Below, piece after piece: positions 23,561 through 36,394 of a stretch of DNA of 64,000 bases. The stretch comes from Salvelinus alpinus. Lineage: Eukaryota > Chordata > Actinopteri > Salmoniformes > Salmonidae. Where the stretch lies: positions 21,048,038 through 21,112,037 of the forward strand of contig NC_092098.1 in the NCBI RefSeq assembly GCF_045679555.1, read 5' to 3'. The notes under the pieces were generated by a model. That model made no database searches, was not told where the DNA came from, and worked only from the letters and a program-made list of their open reading frames with translations. The first letter of the stretch is position 1. Every line of letters begins with the position of its first letter. A program made the position numbers and the translations under genes.

Positions 23561-23639
23561 GAGCAATTTATACATTGTGCCATGGACGAACTGCCTTGTA
23601 TTGTGGCAAAATAAATGTCTTAGTTAAAACTACACAAAA

Positions 23640-23872
23640 AAATAATGTTTAAGAGTCCCCAAACATGTTGTGCTGCTGCCATGTTGTGTTGCTGCCATGC
23701 TCTTTATGTAGTGTTGTCTCTCTTGTCATGATGTGTGTTTTGTCCTATATTTTAAATGTTTTACCCCAGTCCCCCTCCCCGCAGGAGGCCTTTTGGTAGG
23801 CCATCATTGTAAATAAGAATTTGTTCTTAACTGACTTGCCTAGTTAAATAAAGGTTAGAAATAAAAAATAGA
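23640..23872 (+). repeat. Retroelement fragment with SINE/LINE-type tail
   Basis: Ends with CATTGTAAATAAGAATTTGT, TCTTAACTGACTTGCCTAG and TTAAATAAAGG plus an A-rich tail. The same tail closes the repeats at 55630-55660 and 56228-56280. The upstream part repeats GTTGTGCTGCTGCCATGTTG. It lies between the divergently oriented rb1 promoter and the 3' end of slc6. Confidence 0.65.
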
Positions 23873-24216
23873 TCTCTGTAGTCAAAGTTTCACCTAGCTT
23901 TACAGTCAAGAAAGAACTGCCCTCTGTGTATACCCACCACCAGCACTAAAACATGACAAAAACAGATGTCCAGTAGCCTAATATTAAAACTATATATGTT
24001 TTATTCCTTTGCACTGCTAGTCCTCTGGTGAGCTACAGATCAGAATAGAGATGAAGACCACACACAGTGATTCTCATCCAATAGCACATCTCTTTGTTAG
24101 TGTACACTGAAACAGCCTTGCACCACTACATTTGTCCTCTCAGGAAGAAAAACATGGGGTGTAATCATTAGACCAAAACGTTTTGCAACAGAAACAATTT
24201 ATTTCAAATGAAAAAT

Positions 24217-24365
24217 GTAGCCTAACGGTTAATAACATTGGGCCAGTAACTGAAAGGTCACTGGTTTGAATCCCTGAGCTGACTAGGTGAAAAATCTGTT
24301 GAAGACCCCTTGAGCAAGGCTGTAAGTCACTCTGGATAAGAGCGTAGAGTAAAATATTTTGCAGT
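24217..24365 (+). repeat. tRNA-derived SINE
   Basis: Contains TGTAGCCTAACGGTTAATAA (A-box side) and GGTTTGAATCCC (B box), then TGAGCTGACTAGGTGAAAAA and CACTCTGGATAAGAGCGT. It lies 0.4 kb 3' of the slc6 stop codon. Confidence 0.8.
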
Positions 24366-24765
24366 AAAAACTAGTTTCTATTGGAGCAATTCCAGTAGGT
24401 CCCTTCCCGTTTCATTCTGTTAAGTTCCTAGTGAATACACCCATGGTCTCTGTGTATGCATGCTGCAGCCATGGCCTTTAGGCTATATACACACTCTAGC
24501 AAAATTGCAAATAGACAATGTAAAATGTATTTTTAAAGCATAAATAAAACTACCAATTCACATTGTCCTGAAGGACAATCTGATAATTTTTAAAACAAAG
24601 ACTACTTAGAAAATGTATCTTTAAAGTGTCAGTATAGCAAATGGCAAAATGGTATCCTTCTGGCTGGCAGGGTATGATGCCTGGACAGTGACATACTTCC
24701 TTTGTCTCTTCATACAAAGTTCTGCAGGTGATGATATACTCTTCACCTCCACCAGTGAGGAAGGG

Positions 24766-26333
24766 TCATGCCTCTGTCCCATTTTCCCAGGCTATAGCTG
24801 TGAAATCCACCTCGGTAAGGTTGACAGTGTCTCTGTCTGTCAGGTTTACCGTGAACGGTGCCTCCATCCTCTCCGGCTCTACTCGTTCCTCTCCTCCTCC
24901 ACTGTTGTTCAAGTTGTTCCCCCTCCAGGAATTTAGAGGTCGAATGGATTTCTTAAAACGCTGAATGGAGAGAGAGAAAGATTAATAATAGAGATTTTTA
25001 AACTGAATGGCATGTGACTGTTTATTTTCATAACTGATGTAACCCTTAAATTATTTGCACACTGGCAGCCTTTAACCTATCAAGAGTTTAATGTGTTCTT
25101 AGTGTGGCTTCAGTATTCAAGTCATTTCAATACAGCTTTATTTGTCCCCTTAGGGCAATTCCTATAGCCATGTAACATGGCTTGTGTAGTGACAGACAAG
25201 GGGAAAATGGGGCGGACGGTACTGACGTTTTTCAGTGTCCCAGACTCCTTGCTGATGGCCACGATGGCCCAGATGGGGATCTGCAGACAGCAGGTGGCGC
25301 CCATGCACACACCCAGTGCCTTGCCCCAGCGAGGATACACATAGGCACCATACTGCAGCGGTGTGTTGTACATCTCAATGAAGATATAGGTCAGAATGAC
25401 CTGGATGCACAGGGACACAGAAACAGAGGGGCATGTAAAACAAAGGCAACAGAAATAAAAGCATCTACACTATGAAAGTTTAACAGCAACCATGGAATCA
25501 AAGCAGTGATCAAAAATTCACAGTAGCTTTGGAGAAATAGACCAACACCCAGACAGACGCAGCAAAGTGCGGCTGAGCATGCACAGACTTTTAAACAGAC
25601 GTCTGTATGATAATCCAGGCAGAGCCTCTATGGTATGATCCATTCCCTCTTTCTGGCTCAGGATAATTGGTTAGTTCACTCATTTATGTTTCTATTCAAC
25701 AGCTACTAAATACTTTTTTATTCAAATACACACATCAGACATACTGTGCATACATGAGGGGTGATTGAAAATAAACCCATAGAGAACACAGCCGGGGGAA
25801 AAGGGGATAGAATGTCAGTCTCTTTAAATTATTCACCACTGTCAGGGTGCAACAAAGGGTGGATTTTAGACAGAGGGATGCTTTTTCAGAGACATAATGT
25901 AAAGGTAGAGGGTCTGACTCACCAGTAGGAGAAATGGGGTGCAGAATACCCAGCATGCTTTGAAGTAGAGCAGCACTTTGCTGCACCAGGGAGGACAGAG
26001 ACAGATCATGTCAATGATGTCCTGGCAAAACTGGTTCACTCCTGTGAATGTTACGGAATGCAGACACACATGCATGCTTATTAGTCAAAGTATCTGAAGA
26101 CACTATTGACATACAGCAAGTGTGTGGCATGTCTGAATAGTGGTTAGTATGTTTAGTTAGTATGTGGAATGTAGCATGCAGGGTATGGAGCTAGAGTTGC
26201 ATGGTGATGTGTACCATAGAAGAAGGAGATGCCAATGCACATGAAGAGGGTGATGATGATGAGGCCGAAGCTAGTGGCGAAGGAGTCGATGAGGGTGAAC
26301 CAGTAAATCCCTCCCTATGGAGAGACAGACATC

Positions 26334-26380
<47 letters not shown>

Positions 26381-29300
26381 CAATACAAACTCACATCAGT
26401 GATCAACAGCAGTCCCATTAGATAAAAGCCGAAACACAGCAGTCCCAGGAACAGAGACTTCTGCTTCATGTTAGCTCTGAGCTGTGGGAACTCATCCAGC
26501 ACGGCCGTGGTGATGCCCTCCATGTTACCAAACTACAGAGAGAAAACAGGGCCAGAAAGACAGGGAGCGGGATGTTAGATGTATATGTTTTGTTAGTTCA
26601 AAGAGCTGGGGGTTCAATACAGAACAAGACTGTGGTTTACCAGAGTGTCGACCCCCAGCATGAAAAGCATGAGGAAGAAGAGGATGGACCAGAACACCGA
26701 GCCTGGCAGTAGAGCAAGGGCTTCTGGGTACGCCACAAATGCCAAACCAGGACCTGGAGCAAGAACAATAATGAGCTTATTTTTGCCATAAAATAGCTTT
26801 TTAGTGCCATGATAATAACTGGATATATTGTGATTACCATGTCATAACCGTAACAGAAATGTGCTTCTACATCTGCATTGCTTGCTGTTTTAGGCTGGGT
26901 TTCTGTATAGCACTTTATGACATCGGCTGATGTAAAAACGGCTTTATAAATACATTTGATTGATTGATTGTTAATACAAGAGGAGTGACTGACTCATCGA
27001 GAACTACCTGTATCTGCCACCTCGCCAACAGGCACTCCCTTCCTCCAGGCCATGTGACCCAGGATTGAGAATATGGCGAAGCCCGCAAAGAAGCTGGTGC
27101 TGCAGTTCCCTATGGTGATGACCAGACAGTCCCTGAAAGCAACACAATGTTCGATAGACTCCATTTCCCAGCATGCCTGTAGCCTCAGAGAGAACAGTAG
27201 TAGAGTAGAGTACAACTGACCTGATGACATTGTTGTCAAACTTATTGTAGGAGGCCATGGAGAGCAGCCCCCCAACACCAATCCCCAACGAATAGAAGAC
27301 CTGTGAGGCAGCATCGTTCCACACCTACAAGGTGAACGGTGACAGTTAAGACATGCTGTCTACTTTGTTGGCCAGCACCAAGGGCCTTGACACTCATCAT
27401 TACAGATAGACCCATACACACAAAAACAAACTAACTTGACTTTACTCTAGAGATTCTACCAGCCTGTCTCCACTAGGGGATGTAGTTTACCTGTGCACTG
27501 GCCAGCCGGCCCCAGTCAGGGGTGAGGTAGAAGGCCACACCCTGAAGTGACCCCTCCAGTGTAGCACCCCTGATGATCAAAACGATCAGCACGAAGTACG
27601 GGAACGTCGCAGTCACATAAACCACCTACAAAGTTAGCAACACCAAGCGCAAGGATGTTTGTTTTGAGGGCATGTTTGCGTAACATGAGTATGTCTGTGT
27701 TTAAAGGTGTGTGTGTGTTATATCACCTTGCCAGAGCTGCGGATGCCCTTGAGCATGCAGAAGAAGATGATGACCCAGGCAGCCAGGAGGCAGAGAGCCA
27801 GGGGCCACCTGACAGGACCAGGGTCATGGAGGCCCTTACTGTTCACCACACCCAGAACACGCTCACTGGAACACAATACACCGAGCAAACACACACACAT
27901 TCACACAGAGTATTCAGACCTCTAGCCAAAACTAGTTGGATAGACCCAGCAAACAGAGACATTTTTAACAGGAGATAGATGTTACATCATATAGTAAAGT
28001 CAGCTCATCTCCTTAACGACATGAACACATACAGCACAGTGTACACACAGCACAGACTTTTTGAAGGAGAACATTTCAGGCATTTCATGGTCGTCAATAT
28101 TTCAATACAGTTGAGGGCCAGCGTGACGCTAATTCCCCCACGATAAACCAATCCTAATCTGAATTCAATCATGCAAAGGACATTCAATCATTTTTAGCGA
28201 AAAACACTCTACAGTGGTGGAAGAGCCCTTACTTCCAGAAGACCTCTGAGGGGCTGAGTGCTCTGCCAGAGGAGCTGTTCACAGTGGCGTTCCCACAGAG
28301 GTAAGCATTGGCTGGGGCATCACAGGACCAGGGCAGGGGGCTCTGGAAAGAGCTGCCCAGGTAGTAGAACGTCCAGGCTATGATCACGTTGTAGTAGAGG
28401 CACACCAGCATAGACACACAAAGCATCCCAATGCCAATGCCTATAAAGAGACACACAGGCAGATTGATGTGTGTAGTCCAGATGAGTGAGCTTTTGATGT
28501 TGGAGAACATAAGATTGAGGCTAATCAGTGTTGGTGGACAATTATGGAGTGTTGGTGGACAATTATGGAGTGTTGGTGGACAATTATGGAGTGTTGGGAG
28601 GACAATGGGGTCATGGGGGTTTACCTTTGAGGAGGGGGCAGCACTTCCACACTGTGATTGGTCCAGCAGCTCCATACTGGCCTAGACTTAGCTCCATGAG
28701 AAAGAGGGGGACACCGGTGAAGAAGAGCATGATGAAGTAGGGGATGAGGAACACACCTGGGGACAGAGGAGGCCACAGGTCAAACAGGAAACGGGATAAT
28801 ACAAGAGGCGACATCCCTCATTAATTTGATCGTTATAACACTGAGCTGCTAGCCACACAGATACATGGCATGTAAGAGTATGTCCTACAAACAGCACTAG
28901 GGCTATATAATCACTTACTACATCTGGAAAGCTGCCAGCCAGCAGAGGGTTTTTCTATCGCTCAACTATTGAAGTCTCAGCATGTGCTAGCTTCACATGG
29001 GGAGCTGAAGTTTGTGTACTATAGTTTTGAATGAACCATTCAGTAGACTGTCTTAAGGTGTGTTTTTCTGTGCACAGGTGTGCGTTGGCTTTCTAGCACC
29101 ACTGGCTGCCTGTGATTGCGTGGCTTTGGTTTCAGCTCTCAGATGAACTCTGCAGCACAACCCACAGAGGGGAGAGGACAGTGCAGACCTGAAGGCCAAG
29201 GTAACATAATACACATCCATTTCAATACAATAATACAGCTTAATTCATACTTAGAGTTTGAGGGGCAGTGTGAAGTGTATGAGGGCTAAAAGCCAGCTTG

Positions 29301-29545
29301 GCTGTGGGTTACTCACCTCCTCCATTGCGGTAGCAGAGGTAGGGAAACCTCCACACATTCCCCAATCCCACACAGTAGCCGATACAGGAGAGCAGAAACT
29401 CATACTTCCCACCCCACTGCTCTCTTGGGAGAATACGTGGGTCTGGTGGGGGTGCAGGGGACGGGGGGCGGGACTCAAACTGTGGCTGGGATGAGGGATT
29501 GGTGACATCATGAGCTAAATTAAACCCATTCAGCTGTGCTGGGCT
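24766..29545 (-). CDS. SLC6-family Na+/Cl- dependent amino-acid/neurotransmitter symporter, first exon missing
   Basis: Plasma-membrane symporter of the LeuT fold. Thirteen in-phase minus-strand exons: 29545-29317, 28756-28625, 28440-28233, 27865-27727, 27625-27491, 27324-27221, 27132-27008, 26753-26641, 26532-26395, 26314-26215, 26041-25923, 25400-25227, 24960-24766. They give 636 codons plus stop. Hallmarks are the TM1 sodium-site motif [46 protein letters not shown] in TM3, an extracellular loop with WSCDAP..LCGNAT (disulphide cysteines and an N-glycosylation sequon), [20 protein letters not shown] (TM6), and [15 protein letters not shown] (TM8 end). The open frame begins at a TTTTCTAG acceptor, so the start codon is in an exon I did not find, to the right. 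Closest-looking members are amino-acid transporters, but the subtype is unresolved. Confidence 0.92.
26333..26379. repeat. CA microsatellite in slc6 intron
   Basis: About 22 uninterrupted CA dinucleotides in the short intron between slc6 exons ending at 26395 and starting at 26314. The run therefore lies within tens of bases of both splice sites. Confidence 0.95.
26884..26970 (+). repeat. Retroelement tail fragment with TTGAT repeats
   Basis: Reads GGCTGGGTTTCTGTATAGCA, ATCGGCTGATGTAAAAACGG and ends TTGATTGATTGATTG. It is the reverse complement, diverged, of the left edge of the repeat at 60091-60180. It lies in an slc6 intron. Confidence 0.7.
28527..28612. repeat. 21-bp tandem repeat in slc6 intron
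   Basis: Three near-identical copies of AGTGTTGGTGGACAATTATGG and a fourth diverged copy, between slc6 exons at 28756-28625 and 28440-28233. The array ends 13 bp from the 28625 splice donor. Confidence 0.9.
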
Positions 29546-30334
29546 CTAGAAAAGATATAACACATTCAAAACTGTCAGACAGATCCTCTATCAGAATAAC
29601 CTATAACGATGTCATGCCTTAATGTTGAAAAGTTGGATTCCATGTCACAAGTAAAGTACTCCCCCTCTATTTTAACTTGTATGAGACACTGGGACTGCAC
29701 ATTGTTTAAGGTGAACACAGTCAGTGACCATGGTAGGCATAGCTATGGAGTCCAGGTTTACAGATATGGGTGTGGTTCACACATCAGGAAATATGACATT
29801 GTCATGCAGTCTTTGTAAACCATTGCGTGTGACCTCTAGAGCTGTGTCACTGTTGTGCCATCCAGTGCAATTGATACAAGCACTCATTCTGCTTCCTCCC
29901 CTGCAAGGCAAACAATTTAACAAAATAGGAACTATTGCCCCTATGTGTGTGTGTGTGTTGTCAGTGGACCAGTCGGCTAAACAGACAGAAAAGAGAAGAA
30001 CTAAGAACACCAAGAGGACAGAGGTCAGGTGAAAAATGCAGTTCAGTTTTGAGAACTGCCATTCATTTGATTTAGGCCACTACCATCCGCCTGCCTCATC
30101 ATCATCATCATCATGACACATTGTAAGTCATAAAAGGGGTAGAAAGAGTAGCCTACAGGTAGTTGTTATACAATGAGCTACAATAGGTTATGCAAAACAA
30201 ACAATAAAATGAGAGCAATGCGATGGATTGATGTTAAGTCTGTATCAACTGAAATGTTGATAGTCTTAAAACTTTGATTATGTCTTTGAAATAAACATTG
30301 AGAGGTTTATACCCAAGGTAGTTTTATATTGGAT

Positions 30335-31450
30335 ATTTGAACCACTCATGCCATGACTCTGAAGATGGTAAATTCTGAATCAGGGAAGGATGGACAAAAC
30401 CCACAGCTTAAAAAAAAAATCTTTAATAGCTCTCACACAAAACGAGCCATGACAATGACAATTATATATAGAATTATATATAGAAGAGCTATTGAAGGTT
30501 GAACCCCCTCCAAAAACAAAATCAGATTTCCAAAAACCAAAAGCCATGGATTATTAATCCATCCTTCCCCCAATTCAGAATATATAATTTCCATATTCAT
30601 GGCACGTTGTGTAAGAGCTATTAAAGATTTTTTTTTAAAGCTGTGGGTTTTGTCCATCCTTCCCTGATTCAGAATATACCATCTTCATAGTCATGGCATG
30701 CTTGGTTCATATATATTTTTTGTTTGTTTACATCTTTCAATCTTCAATAGCCATTTCCTTTCCAAAAGTGCCCTCATGGGTGGAATGTTATTAATATATT
30801 TCATAATTAATATTATTTATTTTTTAAATTACTGACAAGTCTGGTGTTTCTATGTCAAACAGTTTTGTTATATTTAATGATGTATATAAAAAGTAATATT
30901 GCAATGCAACTCAAAATTGAACACATTTAAACTTTTTTAGGCCCATAACCATGTGTGAGGTGTATACTTTTGTTTCAAAGTAGATTTGTTTAAGACTACC
31001 AAGAATCACTCTGTGTGTCCCTGATTCAGCCCACTGCAGTAAAAGGTTAAATAGCAGGTTGGTGAGGTGGAGGAGGCGGGTGATCAAAATAAAAATGTTT
31101 AAAAACAAAAGCTGTAGATTTTTGTAGATCCTCCACCGATGCAGAATATATCATTTTCATAGTCATGGCACGCTTTGTGTGAGTGCTATTAAAGATTGAA
31201 AGCCTCCCCCAAAAAGAAAATGTAATTTGAACAAAAATAGCTGTTAATCTTTGTCCATCCTGTTCCGATTCAGAATATATCATTTTCATTATCATGGAAC
31301 TTGTGTAAGAGCTATTAAAGATTAAAAGCCCCGCCCCCCAAATAAAATAAACATTTCAACAACAACAAAAAACTGTCCATCCACTCCTGATTCAGAATAC
31401 ACCATCTTCATAGTCATGGTGTGCTTGGTTCAATAGCTATCAAGTAGAGA
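30335..31450. repeat. Palindromic and tandem repeat cluster upstream of the slc6 exon 2 region
   Basis: A unit with GATTCAGAATATAYCATYTT, CATAGTCATGGCACG and AAGAGCTATTAAAGAT recurs at about 30577, 30665, 31137, 31267 and 31390 in the plus orientation, with one inverted copy at 30342-30440. The inverted copy and the 30612-30700 copy form arms of about 85 bp with few mismatches around a spacer of about 170 bp. That makes a large potential hairpin. There is no coding capacity. Copies diverge by substitutions and small indels, so the array is not very recent. Confidence 0.8.
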
Positions 31451-32880
31451 AAACCGAATATCCAGTACAAAACTAATTTTACTGAGGTGACAATGGTGAC
31501 CTGTAGGCTTGTAGGGTGTTGCACTTTCCACTACATTGGATGTTAGAGGAATGAGGACATACGGGTTAGGTTACTTTTACAAATACAAAGAACGATGGTT
31601 CCATTCGTTTTCCATAAATTCCAAAACAATCCAATATTCACAAAGAGGTCAAATTCGACCTTTTAACGAAGTTTAAAAAGTTCCTATTAACTAACAACAG
31701 GTTGTTTCCTTGCTTACCCCTTGTTGATGTGTTGATTTTTTCTCTGTAATGTTCCCAGGTGCCGTTTTTGTCTGCTCGCTCGGCATTTTCCCGGGGAGAG
31801 ATTCACTTGGTTTCTTTGGATGTTCGATACATTGTTCAGATTAAAGTTAATGGTAATATATTCGTGCTTTGACGGAAATGTTCGTCAGTGATGATTGAAA
31901 TCGGCACTTTTGGTAATGACCGGGAAATTACAGTACAGCGCAGGTGCAGTCGCTGAGGGGATTCGATTAATCTGGCCCGGGCGCCTGTTAGTGGTGTTTT
32001 ACTCCGGGTGAAGCTTGATTGCATTCGTTTTGGAACCGAGCTGCCTCCCGGGTGTGAGCACGTTCAAAGCCCACAGCGAAATTGGACCAAAACAAAAGTG
32101 ACATAATTAAGCACGTGGAGTAACGAGTAGGATTCTGTATTTTCAGATGTAAAAATGATTGCTTTTGATAAAAACGCTTTATCCGGCTTCCCAGTTAAAA
32201 TTAGTTTGAAAATTCAAACATATATTTTATGGAAAAGAGATGTATGTTTCTGGATGATGCACCATGCTGCCTTGTTGACAACATGATGGAGCTGCGCAGA
32301 GCTCCTGTCTCACTGCTTTTGCCCGGGGACGTCATCGGCCTTAGACGGGTGCCCCGCAGTTCAGCATAATCGAATCCGCCCATTGAACAAAGGGGGGGAA
32401 AACACGCCCTCTTTTTAAAACACCTTTACTGTTGGTAAACCACACCCTTTCTACAACTGCACCCCTTCACAAAATGTTTTGCCTACTGTATCTGTCTGTC
32501 TGTCTGTCTCAATCTATTTTCATCAGGTTATTGAGCAGCTACAGCAGGTCTAATCAAACCCTGCTTCTTCAAAGACTGTCTTTTTTCTATTCTGAGAAAG
32601 TGTTGCTCAGAGCATCAGTAGAGGAAACCAGCTGCAACAGCAGGAAATTGCAGCCGTTGCTATTTCTATGAAATGAGAAACCACATATAAGGTCCCCTGT
32701 TGTGTTGCATGGCCAATAAGATGGAATTGTGTATGTAACATGCAATATGATAATAGGCTACATGGTGATCTATAAATTTTTTTTCAAACAGCAGACCGTA
32801 TGAACAAATTGTCTAAATGAGGAAAAAATAAGTAATGCCTTCATTTGTATGGCATCTTGGCTTGCGATGGTCCATGGACA
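31451..32880. other. Gene-poor stretch; possible slc6 promoter or first exon zone
   Basis: Between 31750 and 32400 the sequence is locally CG-richer (TCGCTCGGCATTTTCCCGGG, GCCCGGGGACGTCATCGG) than its surroundings, as at a promoter. It lies upstream of slc6 on the minus strand. No start codon joining slc6 in phase could be chosen with confidence. A TCTG run lies near 32490-32510. Confidence 0.35.
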
Positions 32881-32884
32881 TAAC

Positions 32885-33990
32885 TTCAAATCAAATCAAG
32901 CTTTGTTTATTCAACACATTTCAGACACTGAATGCAACGCAATGTGCTTTACAGGAAAATAAATAAATAAAAAACTATGAAAATAAAAGCTCAAATATTT
33001 ACTACACAGCAAACATAACATAAAAACAAAAGAATGACAAATTGAACAACTAAAAAGCACCCTAAGGAAAAGCAAAGCCAAAAACATGTGTTTTAAGATC
33101 ACTTTTTATTATGTCCACAGTTTCGGCTCCCCTCAGGTTCTCTGGTAGGCTATTCCAGAGGCTGGGGGCATAGTAACTAAAGGCTGCCTCTCCATGCCTC
33201 TTGGTCCTAGGCTTTGGGATGGTTAAAAGGCCAGTGCCAGAAGACCTGTGGAACCTACTGGGTACATAACTTAAAAGCCTGTCTGACATGTATTGGGGTG
33301 CCCAATCGTGGATTGATTTAAAAACCAATAGAGAAATCTTACAATTAATTCTCAAACTCACAGGCAGCTAGTGCAGAAACCTTAAAATCGGTGTAATGTG
33401 TGCTCTCCGTCTGGTCTTGGGACCGGTGCTGCAGCATTCTGTAGGTTTTGCAGTTGACCAATGGCTTTCTTGGGTAGACCAGACAGGAGAGCATTACAGT
33501 AGTCAAGCCTGCTTGTAATAAAAACATGGATGAGTCTCTCTGTATCAGCCTGAGAGAGAAATGGCCTCGCCTTGGCAATGTTCCTCAGGTGGTAAAAAGC
33601 CATTTTGGTCACATTCCTAATGTGTGATTCGAAATTGAGTTCAGAATCTAAAATAGCACCTAGGTTTTTTATCTGGTGTTTTATCTTTGTTTCCTGTGAA
33701 TTAAAATGTGTGGCTAGATTCTCTCTCTGTGCTTTGGCTCCAACAATAAGTACCTCGGTCTTGTCTTGATTTAGCTGTAGGAAGTTGTGAGCCATCCAAG
33801 TATTTAAATCACTAATACAGTATAAAAATGTATCCGTGGAGCTAAAATCCTCTGGTGACACAGAAATGTAAAGTTGTGTATCGTCTGCATAACAGTGAAA
33901 ATCAATGCTTTGCTTTCTGATATCATCACTATCATCAAAAAGATAAGATTGTGCCACCTGGAAAACCCTTGTTACAGAAACCTTCACAGA
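32885..33990 (-). mobile_element. 5'-truncated, decayed L2-like LINE
   Basis: Minus-strand frames 33382-33987 and 33062-33361 encode the later half of a reverse transcriptase: HCYADDTQLYISVSPED (catalytic YADD), LNQDKTEVLIVGAK, NLGAILDSELNFESHI, FITSRLDYCNALLSGLP, then PSLWNSLPENLRGAETVDI. A frameshift near 33360-33400 separates them. The endonuclease and the first half of the reverse transcriptase are lacking. The 3' end shows a short ATCAAATCAAATC repeat near 32888. Structure matches the C-terminal half of the LINE at 48365-51304, but the two are clearly diverged. Confidence 0.9.
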
Positions 33991-34185
33991 AAAATCCCAG
34001 TCACTTCACACCAAGGTAAGCGACATTGGCAGAGATGCAACCTTTATGAACCCTGTGGCCAAACCCGCCAGCTACCAGTCTGTAACCTCTGTTGGGAACA
34101 GCCAGCAGAGACGAAGAAGAAAAGCCCAAGAATGACTTTTGAGCCTGAGTTCATGACCAGATAGGGCTCACCTAGTCCAAATAGC

Positions 34186-34316
34186 CCAGGGCCCGTATCC
34201 ACAAAGCGTCTCAGATTATGAGTGCTGATCTTGCATCAGTTTGGACTTTTAGATCATAATGAATAATATTATATGGACAGATCCTAGATCAGCACGCCTA
34301 CTCTGTGGAGGATGTG
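34186..34316. repeat. Fold-back MITE-like element
   Basis: Left arm GGGCCCGTATCCACAAAGCG with TCTCAGATTATGAGTGCTGA. The right arm AGATCAGCACGCCTACTCTG with TGGAGG is its diverged inverse. The whole 130 bp can fold into one hairpin. No target duplication could be fixed. Confidence 0.6.
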
Positions 34317-35080
34317 CTTGTGATGGTTATATTATTATTTATGTATTATATGTGACTGACCGCCTTGATTCGGTCTTACGTAGCAACATTTGAATTTTTT
34401 TACATTGGATAAAAGCAGAGACACAGAGCTACAAAATGGTAACATACACTGCATTTGAGGAACAATGGGAAAGTAATTATCCTTTGAAAGTTGATAAACT
34501 TGAAACCCCACTTTTGAGAAAATGGCCCTTGAATATTTTGGTACACCTACTGGAGAGCTCTTCTTTGTTTACAGCCATTCAGCATTGTTCACACCCTCTT
34601 AAGCCAGCCCCACCCAACAAGGATTCACATGTGAGGTCATGTGCTAAACAGTGAGTAGTGTAGTAAAGATTAAGACTATAAGTGGTCAAAGTAGTAGCCT
34701 ACAGTAAGGAAAATTCCAGGTAAACTGAAAGTGTACAGATAAAAATATGTTATAAATATTAGATGATATAGTAGCAATATCAAAAATAGATAGTGTCAAT
34801 ATAAAAAAAAGAACAAGTGTCAATGCCAGTAGAGAAAGAATTACATAATATGCAGTATGTACAAGAACAATATCAATAACCATATCAGTGATACTGGTGA
34901 TAGATCAGGTAGTAATATGCATACAATAAGGGGTAAAGTGGCTGAGCAGCAGGATAAAATAATAAATAGTAGCAGCAACATATGGCGTGTGTGTAAGGAG
35001 AGAGTCATTTGAGTAGAGGCACTGCAGATAGTGCTGATGACTGGTCCGTGCGAACCACACATGAACAAGGGAATCTATAT
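34317..35080. other. AT-rich sequence without recognised features
   Basis: No family or repeat end was recognised on either strand. The minus-strand open frames here are AT-rich and low in complexity. Confidence 0.4.
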
Positions 35081-35484
35081 TCAGAGAGCCTGTTTTTGTC
35101 CTGGCCTTGACTTTGTTGCTGGGCATGTGATGTCCATAGCTTCTTCGTCGCAAAACTCCCTGATATTCTCAAAAATATAAGTTTGTTTAGCTGTGTCCAG
35201 TCCAGGTGGTGCTTGTACAGGCAGACCATCTATGGGAGGAAGGATGTCAGCGTTGCGCAGCAGCTGAAACCTGGTCCCGACTGAGTCCGAATGCTCCTTG
35301 GTGACAACAACACCAGGCTCCAGAGCATCGAAGCTGTAAAACAGGAAATAACAACAAAAAAATGTAGAAAACATTACAACCTTGCATAACATCAATTCAC
35401 CTCCCAAGTTTAAATAAGAAGAATAACCTCATACAATTAGTGATGATTTTAGCAGGTAAATCTTGGTGGGGGAAAAAAAAGATT

Positions 35485-35550
35485 TTTTTTTTATTTAACA
35501 TTTAAGTCATTTAGCAGACGCTCTTATCCAGAGCGACTTACAAATTGGTG
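35485..35550 (-). repeat. Copy of the LINE/SINE shared 3' tail
   Basis: Contains TTTAAGTCATTTAGCAGACG and CTCTTATCCAGAGCGACTTA, the same words as the 3' end of the LINE at about 48212-48270 in the same orientation. Only the tail is present, so it is a severely truncated copy or part of a SINE using the same tail. Confidence 0.8.
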
Positions 35551-36394
35551 GGAAAAATGTGGGATGCATGTCAGCAAAGCAACTACACAACACAACAATT
35601 GCACTATAACAATGACAAATGGTTCCCACAAACTGTTAGGGCCTGCATAAAGCTGTCCCAACAGCAGAGTCCCAACAGCAGTCCCAACACCTTACCACTG
35701 CTACACCTGGCTATCAGCAGAGCCTTGTCTGTCAGCAAAACAGTTCAATCAGCCTAATTTACTGCCTTTTAAAAAACCATGATAGCTGATGTGGCTGACT
35801 TGCTTAAACAAATGTGCTTTCTACTGACAATTTAGATGTACAAATGTTGGCATGAGGGGACAACAAGCGGATAAGAGGCAATTCGTAATTTCAATTAAGA
35901 CATTAATGAGCGAGCTACGACGAACGTAGTCAATATGACTATTTGTTCAGCACTTTTGAAATGTACAGCGACAGAATTCAGAACATGGGCTGTTCTTACA
36001 GTGTTCTCCCTGTACACCAAGTCAGAACCGCCAGATAAATAAAGGGGGCATATAAACAGACAATGAAATCTCTTATAATATTTGTTGATTACATTTCTCT
36101 AAAACAGGTTATAGGCTACATGTGCACCACCAAGTCAGAACAGTAGGCAAAATTAAGAGGGGAAAATTAGGGTGAGGCACATGGGCTACTAACAACTAAC
36201 TACACAACATACACTTAGTATTACTTTCTTAGCTACAGTATACATATCTCCCTGGCATATAACAGAATTTATGCAACAGCATACAAGACATTTTTGGACT
36301 CACCTTATTGTGCTGTGCTCACTTGAACAGGAAGGTTGAGCGGCAGTCCTTCGTGGGCAAATTTTGTCATCAAAACCTAGCTTTCTCTGGATTT

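Noticed and set aside
26333-26379. CA array considered as Z-DNA or a regulatory element
   Set aside because: Ordinary microsatellite; no further evidence of function.
33874-34164. 96-codon plus-strand frame with many Cys and His residues, possibly a zinc-binding exon
   Set aside because: Its first third is antisense to the LINE at 32885-33990 and the remainder does not form a regular zinc-finger spacing.
34436-34654. 72-codon plus-strand open frame
   Set aside because: No recognisable domain, AT-rich context and no exon borders that fit a gene.
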